50,828 nt of DNA from Hyphochytrium catenoides (Eukaryota > Sar > Hyphochytriomycetes > Hyphochytriales > Hyphochytriaceae). Positions 1 to 11,018 of this stretch are shown piece after piece. The number at the start of each line of letters is the position of its first letter. The first letter of the stretch is position 1. The stretch is from the NCBI GenBank assembly GCA_900088475.1, contig FLMG01002566.1, forward strand, positions 2,259-53,086. Direction: 5' to 3'. The notes under the pieces are model-generated. The model was not told where the DNA came from, searched no databases, and saw only the letters and a list, made by a program, of their open reading frames with translations. The translations under genes and the position numbers were made by a program.

Positions 1-2570
1 GCTCTAGATTATGGGACCCCAGTTGGGCTTATAAGTAGAGCACTCTCATCTAATGACATTGTCCAATCATCCCATACAAATCCAACAGTAAGGAGACTAA
101 AGTAGAGAGCTCTACCGAGGGAAAGCAGTCTAGTTTTGCGGTGTTACTTTGTGGTTTTGCGGCACCGCAGCGGCAAGGGCGAGGCCAGTAACAGAGCCAA
201 ACGAGTGGGAACGTGAAAGTGCTAAAAAACGTTACTGCTGTTGACGTTCGGCCTTTGTAATAGTCAACTGGAACTCTCTCTCGCACTGTCTCCTTCATAT
301 CTTCTGACGTCTTTCTTCTCTCCCGTTACTTCTACTATGTTGCTACGCATGTTGTACTCTTAGTCCAAGGTCTTTACGGTATAGGCAAGAAGTAGTCTAA
401 TAGTGATAGCTGGAAGCAGTTAGAAACTTGAGTAGCTTAGCTGCTCGAAGAACTCCAGTCAAGGGCTTGATGATGAGCACTTGGTCAGTTTGGTCCCCTT
501 ATTGGCGAGCCCGAAGGGCGAAGCTTTTTTGTTTAGGTTTTTGCGTCAGGCGGTGCAGAATTTTTTTCCGATTTGTTCGTCCGCTTCTGTCTGTCTGTCT
601 GTTCACAGGTAGTAAATCGTACCCCCTGACCAGCACAATTCTGGGGTTGACGTTAATTCATGATTTGTTTCCAATCACCATTTAGATAAGCTTTCTTGGC
701 TCGAATAAATGTAAGTGCCTCCGTAAATAGGAACATGAAAGGGGGGTGAAAAGAAGCCAAAAGGACTTTGGAAACAAATGCAAACGTCGTTAATTCTGTG
801 ATTGGCCAGTTTTTGTAATCACCAAATAATCAATTCATCGAAAGCATATTGTTTGTCTTTGGGTTCAGTTCATTCTCAAAAAAAGCCAAAGGGTGTATAT
901 GTTGCACGAAAGTGGGCAGGTTTGGATACTGTATAGAAGTAGTCCAATCGTACTCTAGGAGTTCTTTTTGACGCCGTACTCTGTAGTCGTTGTTCCCCTT
1001 TTCCCTATTCCCCATACTATACTGATGAGGAACCAACTCCACTCCAACTCCTCCCTGTTGTAGCTGTATTTATATAGCTGTCATTAGACCTACAGGCTAC
1101 TGTTACAAAACAAATATACCCGGTTACTATTCCAAATAAAAACAAATATACGCGGTTATTTTATTCATCAAATCTCAATTTGCTGCGAATAATAGTCTCT
1201 AAAAGATGCTCTACTCTAATAATAACGGAGGACTATGGTCTAATCTTGCTTGACCAAGTAAAGTACGGTGTACTCCGATTACACCTATCTAAAAGGGCGA
1301 GCCCTCAGGCTTGGCTGCTGTATTGATTTATTCATTAATCTCGTACAAATAGCACACGCTAAACACTACTTCTCAACCAGCACTCAGTCAAAAACAGACC
1401 TATCCCATTATTTCGTAGAAATCTCATCAAATCAAGTCCCTTCGTTATGTCTCATTCAGCGTGTACTCATACAGAAGCTTCAGACAATTACATCAAGCTC
1501 TGTAAAATCTCATCAGGTTATGATGGGCCCACACTCGCCTTGGTGGTAACTGATGCTTCTCTTCTTCTCACTTCAGTTGTTGCTAGTTTGGCAACCTTGT
1601 CGCATACATTGACATCGAAGAAGGAAGGCGGAATTTATCCAATATCCCAGTCGCTGTTCTACACGGGACGAGTATCCCATATGGTCAAGCCGGGTACGAA
1701 GTTTTCTGGATGTATTAGAGCATTAAGGATAAGAGCCAGACTGCCGATAGCAAAGACCCAGCTCACTGCTGTTGGAATCGGAGACATTCCATTTTCCAAC
1801 ATCGTAACGGATGATTGACGGCAAGGAGATCAAATAGATAACATCAGAGGTCGCTAGCGATACCTCTATGGAGTGTGCTGCAGAGTGTCGTTTGGCCTAC
1901 GAAGTTTTGGTCTCACCCCCCATCTGTAAAACTACTGTTAGGACTTGAAGGCTTCAGAAGACTCTGACACCTACACAAGCATATTAGGGGGTAGGCAGCC
2001 GAGATTCTTGTGTAGTTCCAAGCAAGAGCTGCCTCAACTACTCCTTGCCTTTGGCACAAGCGCACAACGATTTGCTCTGGAAACAACAATAGACAGACTT
2101 GCTGAGAGCCTTCCTAGGTTTGCAGAAGAGGTGCAAGTATCAAGAAGTCAACAGTCATAGTATCGTGACAGAGCCTTTCAGGAGAAGGCTTTCTCTCCTG
2201 TCACCTCTTGTCAACAGGTTCCTTCTTCGGTCTGGCTTTGTTGTCTCTATATGATGCATTTTGTAGTAGGGGTTTTAAAAAGACCCATTTTTCTTTCCTC
2301 TGCAAGCCTGCTAAGCATAATGAGAGGTGACTCTCAGTCTCGCTTTTCTCATCTCACGGAGAACACATTCTCATTGCGGACACAAGCTGCTGTTGTCGCG
2401 CTTAGCGAAGACGCACTTGGTCTTGTGTCCTACCTTCACATTCTCTATAGCTCAAATATCTTCTCGTGACTAGTTCATTCTTCTCAGTTACCTTATATCT
2501 CACACTCACCCACAGAGAATTTCACAGAAGAGACGAGCACGAAGGATTGGAAGAAGATAGGTAGGAAGGC
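1..2570. other. No recognisable gene (left-end region)
   Basis: I see no conserved protein or RNA in this stretch. It is somewhat AT-rich around 700-1250. Near 1109-1160 a short unit beginning AACAAATATAC occurs twice within about 50 bases. The longest open frame is 123 codons on the plus strand (1447-1818). It matches no family I know and has no clear splice partners, so I do not call it. The stretch adjoins a decayed copia element and may contain eroded transposon flanks, but I could not find paired LTRs. Confidence 0.5.
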
Positions 2571-2572
2571 GA

Positions 2573-4990
2573 TCAATAAGTTGGGGGAGTAAAAATCGAC
2601 TTGACTCTCCCATTGGCTACCTTCTCTTGCAGTACACAGGCTTGACCTCTAGTGACTATCATCAGCTTCTTCAGCTCCGGAGTTGATTTTCTTGTGCAGC
2701 AGGGACAGCAAAGCCGATTAGCTGCCGCATGTACATCTGCTCGTCTCAGTTGCCATTCAGGAAGGCGGTCTTGATATTGACGTGATGCACTTCGAGAGTC
2801 AGCGCGGTGGCGAGCGAGGAGAGAAGACAGTGCACAGTGTCCTGCCCTATCACTGGAGGAAAGACCTTGCAAAGTCAATACCTTGCTTCTGTCGATCGCC
2901 CAGAGCGACCAGACGAGCATTGTACTTGTCCAGGAAGCCGTTGCTATGGAACTTGACCCTAAAGCCAATAGAGAGCTGATGAATGGGCGCCTGGGGATGG
3001 CGGCTGGGGGTGGAGGCACTAGATGGTAGACCGCATGAGACTGCATTATTGATGTAAACTCGGACGTAATGGCGGCTAACAGGCATTCTGTGGCATGGAG
3101 TCGACAGAGTGCCTCGCGTACTGTTCTTGGTTCAGAGATATGTAGAAGGTTAGCCTGGCCTATGGAATGAGATAGAGAGGCTTCCTGTAGCAATTTAGTT
3201 ACCGCGACGACTACGGGCGATAGGACCGAGCGGAGAAGTAATTGTGGCCGGAGAAGAGGGAGAGAAAGCTGCATGATGGTCTTCATTATCTCCCCAAGCT
3301 CGCTCGTCTTGAACGTATCACCATCAGCGAGCATGGCTGCTCTCTGGAGCCCACTCGAGGAAGTCGTTAGTCCCCTCTGTACTTGCTGCCTCAACTGAAG
3401 GTGCACTTTGTCCTCCTTGTCTCGCTGCACTTCTTCCTCCACCACGTAATTGTCCTGCTTCAGCCGCAGCTGCTTTTTCTCTCAGTAATGGAAACAAAGA
3501 GATATAACCTATATGCTGCTGTCTACTGGTCTCCGTGAGCTGATATGCACCAGAACCAGACTCGTCGATAACCACATCACGCCCCACAGAGATTTTTGGT
3601 CACAAAATCATTTAGTCGATAGCCATGGGTGCCAGAGTCGTACCGTACAAAAATGTACCGAGGGATCCGCGCACCAAGCTTCTGCAGCTCCGTCGACGGA
3701 TTTAGAGCACACGCAAGTGAACCAGAGACGCGTTGGCGACCAAGATGGGGCCGCTGACCGTACCACTTGTAATAGGAAGTAGAGTATTCAAGAGAGAGGC
3801 AGTAGGACAACGATAGATCACCACGTGGTGAAACGCGGCGGCCAAGGCATATGCCCCAAAAAGCCAGGCAGGTCAGTAGTAATAAGAAGGCATCTCGTCA
3901 CCTGCATGACAGTCTTCATTTCATCCTTCACAGCATCGGTTGCTAGAGGGTGAACAAGCAGATGTAGTTGAGTGCAGGATCCCACGGGGAGAGCACACTC
4001 GGCAAGCAGCTCTGCTAAGGAGCTCTCCCCCGCGATCAAAGCGTGTGTTTCCTTAACGCGCTGACCCATCTGCTTCTCCATTAAAAGAATGAGCTCCTCC
4101 AACAACTTAGCTTCTACTTCTTCTTTGCTTCGAAAAATTTCACAACGCAAAGCACCTCCAAGAGTGCTCATGGAGGACGAGCAGGAGATGTACATAGCCT
4201 GGTAGCTACTACGAATATTGACAATGTCAAGTCGGCGTGCAGAGTTCAACCAGTCTTGCTGTCTTACTACGGGGGTGAGGGTGGTAAGGCTTACGAGTTA
4301 GGTTCACAAGAATGCAGGCCTCACAAAGACACAGTAGTTGAGAAGCTCTATCATCAAGGCTATTCGTCGGAAGTCTAAGGCTAGTAGGAGTTGTCGATAT
4401 TCTGTATGATTGAGATAATTGACCCGTAAATGGCAGCAGAGGGTGAGAGGCTCTTTGAGTGGGCTGCTAGTAGAGGCGGCAATGCTTGCAGGAGAAGAGC
4501 CACTTGTTCCCTGGGCATCGGTGGTGTGGTTGTGGGAGGAGTAATAAACCGTTCCACTGGTCAAACCAATACCTTTCAGTTGCTCTTGTGAGGTACTTTA
4601 CAATGTCCTTGACCAGTGGAGAGCTGAGAGCGTAAGCACCGTTGGAAGTGAACAGTATTGCTTCATCCGACGAGTCTTGGATGTACTGTCTAACAGAGAA
4701 GAGATGCTTAGGAAACCCTGGCGCATAAAGCACACTCGAGGATGTAGAGGAGTAGTGGGCTTTATTAGCAGCAGGGATATGTTCACTTTCCTTTCCCCTA
4801 ACAAAACCTGGCCGGTTGTCCGCACTAAAGAGAGGAAGAGGTCAATAGGAACGACCGAGAGAAAGAGTGATCGAACTCCGGTAAGGTGACTGGAGCATCC
4901 ATTGTCTAGCAACCATTTATGGCTGCTTTGGACGTCTTTTTTTGCCCTTCGCCGCAGCCTGCTGGATAGAAGCTCGGGTAAGGGATTCAC
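2573..4990 (-). pseudogene. Degenerate Ty1/copia retrotransposon pol
   Basis: Reading the minus strand from 4990 down gives copia pol landmarks in the usual order, spread over several frames. The protease-side motif WLLDNGCSSHLTG lies near 4900, and a GAG-pre-integrase-like LYAPGFPKHLFSVRQ near 4710-4730. Integrase-like sequence (FRSKEEVEAKLLEE; GESSLAELLAE) lies at about 4140-3830. RT motifs follow: YNARLVALGDRQKQGIDFAR near 2890 and HHVNIKTAFLNGN near 2760, the latter followed by a stop. Frame changes and stops interrupt the reading throughout, and RT is cut short near 2600 without the YVDD core or RNase H. This is a dead copy. PR-INT-RT order is known for Ty1/copia and excludes Ty3/gypsy. 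No LTRs were identified. Confidence 0.88.
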
Positions 4991-5496
4991 CAGGGTCGAC
5001 AGAAGATTTGCACACTGATTGACTAATCACAATCCACCATTGTCAACTGATCGATCTATCTGGCGACGAAGAAGGTAGTGGAGGATAGGAGAGCAGCTAC
5101 GAGGGCACTAAGTTGGTGAGTATTTCCTTTTCCTGACTCCTGTATCAATGGCAACTTGTCCAAGTGGACGCTAACCTTCCGGCCTGCTGGCCGGCGAGCA
5201 GCATTCTCTGCACTCTCAGAGCAGTCTGCGCTGTCATGTCCGCCATAAGATGCCGCACTGTCTGCTACCCCGCGCAGGTAACAGCTGCTGCTGACTTTGC
5301 TGATTTGGTAGTTCTTCCTCCTGCAGAGAAAGCATTCATCTCCGAAGAAGAAGAAGGTGAAATATCCGGAGAGCGCACAGCTAGGAATTCGAATTCTTCT
5401 CTGTTCGTGGCTGCTGCTAGAAGGACAAGAATCAGCCTACGTGGGATGGATCAACCTGCAGGATAAGATGGACGGAAAGAAGGGGACACCGTTCTC
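4991..5496. other. Spacer with no assignable gene
   Basis: This spacer lies between the copia relic and the inverted repeat. It may include eroded gag-side sequence. A plus-strand open frame (5357-5539) runs into the left arm of the inverted repeat and ends GKKGTPFSGAFKRPNSRLDPS-stop. The same GAFK ending occurs in the opposite-strand frame at the right arm, so a duplicated gene end is possible. No domain is recognised. Confidence 0.35.
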
Positions 5497-5866
5497 AGGC
5501 GCCTTCAAAAGACCAAACTCAAGGTTAGATCCATCCTGAAGGCACCACCTCTCCTCCGAAGTCTCACCTAAACATTCTGAAGCAGAGGGCAGAGCTCTAA
5601 CAACAATGACAAAAAAAAAGGAGAAGGAGACCCAGCAGGTCTTGCTATCTATTAGACAAATCCTGACCTCCTCTATTCTCCTACTAATAGGAAGCCTGCC
5701 TTCTCAATTTTTATCCTGTTGGGTCTCCTTCTCCTTCTTTTTTCTCCTTTTCCAAGATGGATTTCAGAGTGTCTGCCCTCTGCTGCTTCAGAATGGTTAG
5801 GTGAGACCTCAGAGAGCTGGTACCTTCTTCAGGATCAAACCTTCTTTAAATCACTTGAAGGCGCCT
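5497..5866. repeat. Long imperfect inverted repeat (foldback)
   Basis: The left arm (about 5497-5638) and right arm (about 5715-5866) are imperfect reverse complements separated by a spacer of about 75 bases. Matching blocks from outside in are GGCGCC with CTTCA/TGAAG; the CAGGATGGATC-like versus CAGGATCAAACC segment; GGTGAGAC; CAGAATGTTTAGG versus CAGAATGGTTAGG; CTGCCCTCTGC; and GGGTCTCCTTCTCC. By eye the arms agree at roughly three quarters of positions with several small indels. The structure is too long for a terminator. It could be a foldback element, a tail-to-tail duplicated gene end, or a hairpin RNA precursor. Confidence 0.8.
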
Positions 5867-6367
5867 GGTTTGTTTATCGTCTTCTTCCGTTTATTCTTCT
5901 TCCAGTAGTTCTTCTTGCTCGTCTTCTCTGTGGACCGGAGAGCCTTACATATGAGCGGGTCTTTGCCATCAGCCATCAGCAGTGTCTGACTCCAATGTGA
6001 CCAAGCCGATCTTGAACCTTGCATAACAACTTCCTGCCCGGCTTGACCAGAAGATAGGACACTGGTCCTGCCGTCGTGCAGATGAACTAGAGTTCTATCC
6101 CTTCCTCCGTCCAAACCTCTATTTACCTTTACATTTGTACGGATCACGTCCATGTCGCTGCAGCTAAGGTTAGGTATCATGCGCCAAGAGTCCGAATATA
6201 ACGCCTCCTCCAGCAACACTGCAGACGGACTCCTCCTCAGGAAGAATCTTGTTTACCAAAATTAACGTCTGGGTTGTCTTCATGGCCGTCATTCGCTTAT
6301 TCTTGTGATTTTGAGCCGAAAATAGCGTTTGCCCCTTTCCCTTCAGAAAGCGGTTGTGTGGATGCAA
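5851..6367 (-). CDS. Hypothetical protein, possibly 3 exons
   Basis: A minus-strand open frame (6219-5851) encodes a basic tail: KNYWKKNKRKKTINKPGAFK-stop. A CTAACCTTAG splice-acceptor-like sequence near 6168 suggests an upstream exon containing MKTTQTLIL, with a GTAAAC donor near 6253. A second possible intron (GTAAATAG ... CTCTAG) would join DPYKCK to VHLHDGRTSVLSSG. I do not recognise the protein. The DGRTSVLSS segment recalls short mitochondrial ribosomal proteins, but that is only an impression. The C terminus lies in the right arm of the inverted repeat. Both start and exon structure are uncertain. Confidence 0.35.
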
Positions 6368-6387
6368 GAGACGGCTAAAAAAGTGGA

Positions 6388-6458
6388 GGTTCTACCGGGA
6401 TTTGAACCCGGATCGATGGATTCAGAGTCCATAGTGCTAACCGTTACACCATAGAACC
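6388..6458 (-). tRNA. tRNA-Gln (anticodon CTG)
   Basis: The minus strand folds as a complete 71-nt tRNA without an encoded CCA. The 7-bp acceptor stem is GGTTCTA/TAGAACC. The D arm includes the A-box-like TGTAACGGTTAGC. The anticodon stem is ATGGA/TCCAT around loop CTCTGAA, giving anticodon CTG and hence Gln(CAG). The variable loop is CGAT. The T arm CCGGG-TTCAAAT-CCCGG contains the B box GGTTCAAATCC. There is no intron. Both internal Pol III promoter boxes are intact, so the gene looks functional. Confidence 0.97.
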
Positions 6459-7005
6459 ACTGCTGGGATCTAAGCAGACAGTCTCACCTTATAAACCTCG
6501 CAATGTATCGCTGGACAGTTCATTGTGAATCAGATACGATGATCTTCTGGCAGCCCAAGCTTTGGCGGCTTCTCATGTCTCATCACACTCTCACGCGAGC
6601 TCCTCCTCTTCTTATCTTCGTTGCAGCAGGAGCATTGAGGCGGATCAGCGAACAGCAGCTCCCTCACTCAACATTCCTCCCGCGTTACCTCTACCTCATC
6701 CAACTGTAGAAGGCGCAGGTCCTCTCCTCTCCCTTCCCCAGCCGCCCGCTCTGCTTCATCCGCAGGCGACGGACTAACCCTGCCCTTAGGCGGCCACCGT
6801 CCACACTGCCAACCCCCCAGATCACAGCTCTATTTACTGACGCGCTCCTCTCCCCTTAACGCTACCCCTCTGCGGCTTCTGCTCAATTTACTTCCTCACG
6901 CGACTTGACTTCCAATGCACGCCGTTCCGAGCTAACAAGGAGGAACATCTTTAGAGCTCATCTGACATACAGCCACATGCTGGAGCTCCAACGACACATC
7001 AGAAC

Positions 7006-9104
7006 ATGTGCCTCCAAGGAACTCTCAGAAGAGGGCCTCTTTGCCACCTCTTCAGGGAGAGATTGCAGGCAGTCCGGCAGGCTTCAACCCAAGCGGGAGC
7101 AGGACCCGTCTTTAACCGAGGTGATGTCCTCTAATCCTCTGGTGATGGATGTTGCACTAACCCTTGCTGTGGACTCCTGGCAGGAGTGAAGCGCCTGCAG
7201 AAGCACAGGGCGGCGCTTCGAGCAGATAACGAGGAGTACGACTACCTCCGGGACCATGTCGCAGAGAACCTGGCTGGACGTCTGCAGGTAATGGGAGACC
7301 TCGGACAGGGGAAGAGAGGTCGAGTTTGAGAGAGAGGAGGGAGCCAAAAAATTCAGTGCCACCGGGTAAAGGGCAATGGAGTAAGATGGGAAAAAGTAAC
7401 CCAGCTTGTCTCACTGGTAGGACATATCGCGTTCTTTGCCGAACGCTTTGGACGTGGGGAGCTGGAGCGGTAACCTCTATCGCGCGATTAGTGCGCTTCC
7501 GGGCCGCGGTGGAATCTCATCCTTAGTCCAGTGCGAGCTGTCAGGTGGTCGATCAGTTCTTCTGTACTACTCTAACAACTCATTCTTGTTGAGCTCAGTC
7601 TGCAGGATCAATCCTATCTAATCTGGCTTGTCTTCACACACATCCTCTCTCTAGGTCCCATGCTATACAAAGACGCCCATCGGACCACGCAGGGTGACCG
7701 TACGTGCCACCGCTGATGCCTCCCGTTGGGATCAACCTATCTCATTGCTTTTGCCAAATTCTTAGTACCAACCTCCCGGCTGATAGCCGACGAAGAGTAC
7801 CTTCCTTTTACTGCAAATAGCTTTGATGTGGTCTTGAGCTCAATGAGCCTGCACTGGGCCAACGACCTCGCTGGTTGCCTTGCCCAGGTGCGTACACATG
7901 TGGCGCGCAGTTAGCTCGATGTGTTTCCAGATAACCCATGCTATCAATCCCCGCTTGGTCACTATCCTATGTGCTCGTAGATAAGGTCATGCTTGAAACC
8001 CGATGGGGTGTTCCTTGGGGCATTGCTCGGCGGGGACACGTTGAAGGAGCTAAGGTTCGTAGTTAATGTTTTCTCAGCAGAAGACCTCATTCTATTTGTT
8101 CTCGGGTTTAGGCTACACTTGCCATTCCATTCCACCCTGGATGAGAAGTTGATGTCGAAATCGTGCCTCTTGCATTTTAGGACTGCTTTCTTTCTTGCCG
8201 AACAAGAGAGGGACGGCGGCTTCTCAATGCACACCTCTCCCATGACTACGGTAGCAGAAGTGGGGAACCTGCTACAAGCAGCAGGATTCGCTTTGCCAAC
8301 AGGTTCAAGAGATGCAGCGGGAGTGGAACAGTTCTCCTTTTTAATGGTTTAACGCTCGGTCAACACGCTATTCTAAGACTCAAATGAATCTCTGAGTTCA
8401 GAGCTGCTGGCAATCAAGAGGTTGGAGGAGTGACAGGAGACGGCTTTGCTAACTCGTATAATGTGGTGCAGTGGACACGGACCAGATCCAAGTACACTAT
8501 CAGGACGCCTTCCATCTAATGGAGCACCTCCAGGGGATGGGAGAGAACAACGCTAATCTAAGGCGCCGCCCATTCACCTCCAGAGATACGATGATGGCCA
8601 CAGCCGCCGTTTACCAGGTGCCTGCCCTTTCTATTCTCTCAGCTGACGTTAGCTGGCTCTACAATCAGGGGTTGGTTGGGAGGGTTTGAGAGCCTAAATC
8701 GTCCAAACGCTCCCTACGTCTTTCTTTTCTGGCTACAGTCTCTTCTTGCCTACGTACCCTATGTTGACCAGTTGCGCCTGACCCACCTCCACTCTCAGCA
8801 ACTCTACGGAGATGACCAAGGGCATGTACCTGCAACCTTCCAGGTAGGTTCGGATACTAAAAGGCAGAAGCGGAAGTCACCTAGGAGAGAGCCTTGCCAC
8901 ACACAGAAGCCCGTCATCGCGAAGGAATGACGATATTAGCACCTCATCACCCCTTCTCCACATCTTTGGTTACTTGAACAGGTGGTGTACATCATAGGAT
9001 GGAAGCCTCACGCCTCTCAACCAAAGCCATTGAAGCGTGGATCTGCCCAGAGGTCTTTGCAGGAAGGAATCTCAGTAAAAATAGACGATAGTGCCATGGA
9101 ATGA
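7006..9104 (+). CDS. NDUFAF5: Complex I assembly factor NDUFAF5-like
   Basis: NDUFAF5 is a mitochondrial SAM-methyltransferase-fold protein needed for complex I assembly; the human protein hydroxylates an arginine of NDUFS7. Ten exons keep phase: 7006-7120, 7184-7287, 7421-7544, 7655-7693, 7766-7887, 7981-8054, 8181-8302, 8472-8617, 8799-8843, 8982-9104 (337 aa). The ATG at 7006 is the first after an in-frame stop at 6952 and opens an Arg-rich presequence. Family landmarks are PVFNRGVKRLQKHRAAL, EEYDYLRDHVAENLAGRL, ADEEYLPF, SSMSLHWANDL, LKPDGVFLGALLGGDTLKEL, HLQGMGENNA, TMMATAAVYQ and VPATFQVVYIIGWKPH. The glycine-rich SAM loop is unusual (DVGSWSG, residues 84-90). The 3' end faces NDUFB2, with about 275 bp between the stops. 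Confidence 0.93.
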
Positions 9105-9380
9105 GGGCGGTGCCATGCGGATTTAGGGGTTATCATAATTGCTAGATCCTCTGCAACGTCGTCGCGATCGCCTCGATGATAAAAGGTGCTGCTGCTTTTG
9201 AGCACCAAGAATATAAGAGGCAGCCTGCAGAAAATTTCTTTGAAGTTTGGCCTTTCTGCGCTGATGAAGGGGGAGAGTCTTTGATGGGCCGCATAACTTC
9301 CAAGGATCTGAAAGTCTTATATTGGGAAGGCGAGAAGAGTGGCTGTGAGAAATGGAGATGGAGAAGGAGCCCTGATCGGC

Positions 9381-9790
9381 CTAATGATGCCCCTCATGGT
9401 GTCCTCCTTCGCCGTGGTCCTCGTCCGCATGGCCGTGATGGTGATCCCAATGCTTCTCAAGTCCCTAATAGAATCATTACCATCAGCACGACGTTTCGAA
9501 AGACTGAATACGATAGAAAGGACTTGCACCAAAGGAGATTAGGAGAGGTGATCCACCAGGCTTACCAGCAAAACCTTGCCATCCTCACTGGCGCGATAGA
9601 AAACCCATAGCCAGGCAAGAGTAGCAAAGCCCTGTCCTAGTCTCTTGTACAATGTAGACGCATGAGGGACATGGAAACCATGGAACACCTCTTGGTGGCC
9701 GCCGCCATGTCCAGAGCCATGCCGCCGCTGGACTGCCGGAACTCTGCCTGGCGCTCTTCTAGTCAAACTGATCAGTCTTCGTCCCAACAT
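9381..9790 (-). CDS. NDUFB2: Complex I subunit NDUFB2-like (AGGG family)
   Basis: This is a small single-span accessory subunit of the complex I membrane arm. Two exons are predicted, 9790-9566 and 9464-9381, with a phase-0 intron (GTAAGC...ATTAG), giving 102 aa. Residues 1-25 form an Arg-rich mitochondrial presequence (MLGRRLISLTRRAPGRVP). Next come the glycine/histidine segment HGSGHGGGHQE and the membrane span LAWLWVFYRASEDGKVLL, which matches the WFWILYRAKxDG pattern of plant homologues. The tail is His/Asp/Gly-rich (KHWDHHHGHADEDHGEGGHH), as in plant NDUFB2. The short length and composition bias lower certainty, but the order of elements is characteristic. It is tail to tail with NDUFAF5. 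Confidence 0.82.
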
Positions 9791-11018
9791 GGTCTACAAA
9801 GCAGAGTATAGACCTTGGCTTCCAAAGAGATAGCAGAATAGCTCCTGTTTCTCTGCAGCGGGTCGGGCACCAAGGATGTCTAAAGCTGCCTCTTGACCTT
9901 TATTGAACGAACCAATCTCTTCTTCAGTCTCCATCACACATCTCTATCCATCACCTTAGTCCTCTGTTTCCGTTGGGGTTCCCGCCACTCTGTCTCGTCG
10001 CGGAGATCTCTAGTTCTCCTCATATCCTTGCTAACCCTCCCACCCCTTCCTCTCCTACACACTGCCAGTCAGTTGGCCACTCCCCGCCCTCAGCACTCTC
10101 TTGGCACACCCATCCTCCCATGGGTACCCGTATCAGACCCATGGGTAAGCTGGTTATTGGCTCCCTCATAGAGAAAGGAGGAGGGGGAAGGGAGGTTATT
10201 GGGATAGAGGAGGGGCACTCTTGAGACAGAGCGTAGGGGAGAGAGAGGTGCTCGGGTTAGGTGTGGGACTATTGCTGGAGAGATACGAGTCAGAGCCACG
10301 CGAGGTACCGGGTCTACATATATGATAGCAGGTGAGAAAGGGAAAGGCAGAGACAGTTCTCATCAATTCTGTCTCTCTCTTCACTCTGTCGTTCCCTTTA
10401 TCTCACTCTGTCTCTCTTTCTCATCCCTTGAGCCCTCTTCCTCTTCGCTCTCGTTCTCTCTCTCTCGGCTGCCCATACCTTCCTCCGCCCTCAGTTCTGC
10501 TGCTCCTCCTCTCCATATCCTTCCAGCCACCTCAATCTACAGTTCTCTCTCTTCCTTGATCTCGGGGTAGCGTCTCCGCGCCATGCAGCTCCATATAAAG
10601 GCCACAACATAGCCAGTGACCCCAGCATGTAGAAGCGGCACCAGGGCCACGGCGCAGGTGACGGCAAAAGCAGGAGATTTGGGAAGAAGACAAAGAGGAG
10701 GTAGCACGCAGAACAAGCCATGGTGTCGGTATAAGGAGATATAGTAGCCTAGACGGAAGGCACTCTACGTTATTGAGCAAGAGCCGCTACATGAAGAGAG
10801 TGCAGGGTACATAGCGTATTTACCAGTCCGTGCTGTTCAGTATAGTGACGGCTTCCTAGCCATCGGAACGACGTGACTGTTCAAGGGCATGAGAAGGCGG
10901 GGAAGCGTTGACCCTTCTCCGATGCACGCAGAAGAGAGTCAACAAAGTTGGCGGTAGGGGAACGTGCAGTACGACAGAGAGGTGGAGAGAACAACGGGAG
11001 ACCAAGAAAGATCGGAAG
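9791..11018. other. Intergenic; CT-rich, one possible small exon
   Basis: This spacer separates the NDUFB2-like gene from the DCX-like kinase gene, which is transcribed away from it. It includes a pyrimidine-rich block at about 10360-10560. On the minus strand at about 10700-10537, one open frame reads as a hydrophobic helix (TCAVALVPLLHAGVTGYVVA) followed by MARRRYPEIKEEREL and a stop. That looks like a small tail-anchored or inner-membrane protein exon, but I find no start exon or family match. I leave it uncalled. Confidence 0.35.

Noticed and set aside
2573-3445. 290-codon minus-strand open frame as an intact gene
   Set aside because: It is the copia RT region read partly out of frame; RT motifs alternate between this and neighbouring frames.
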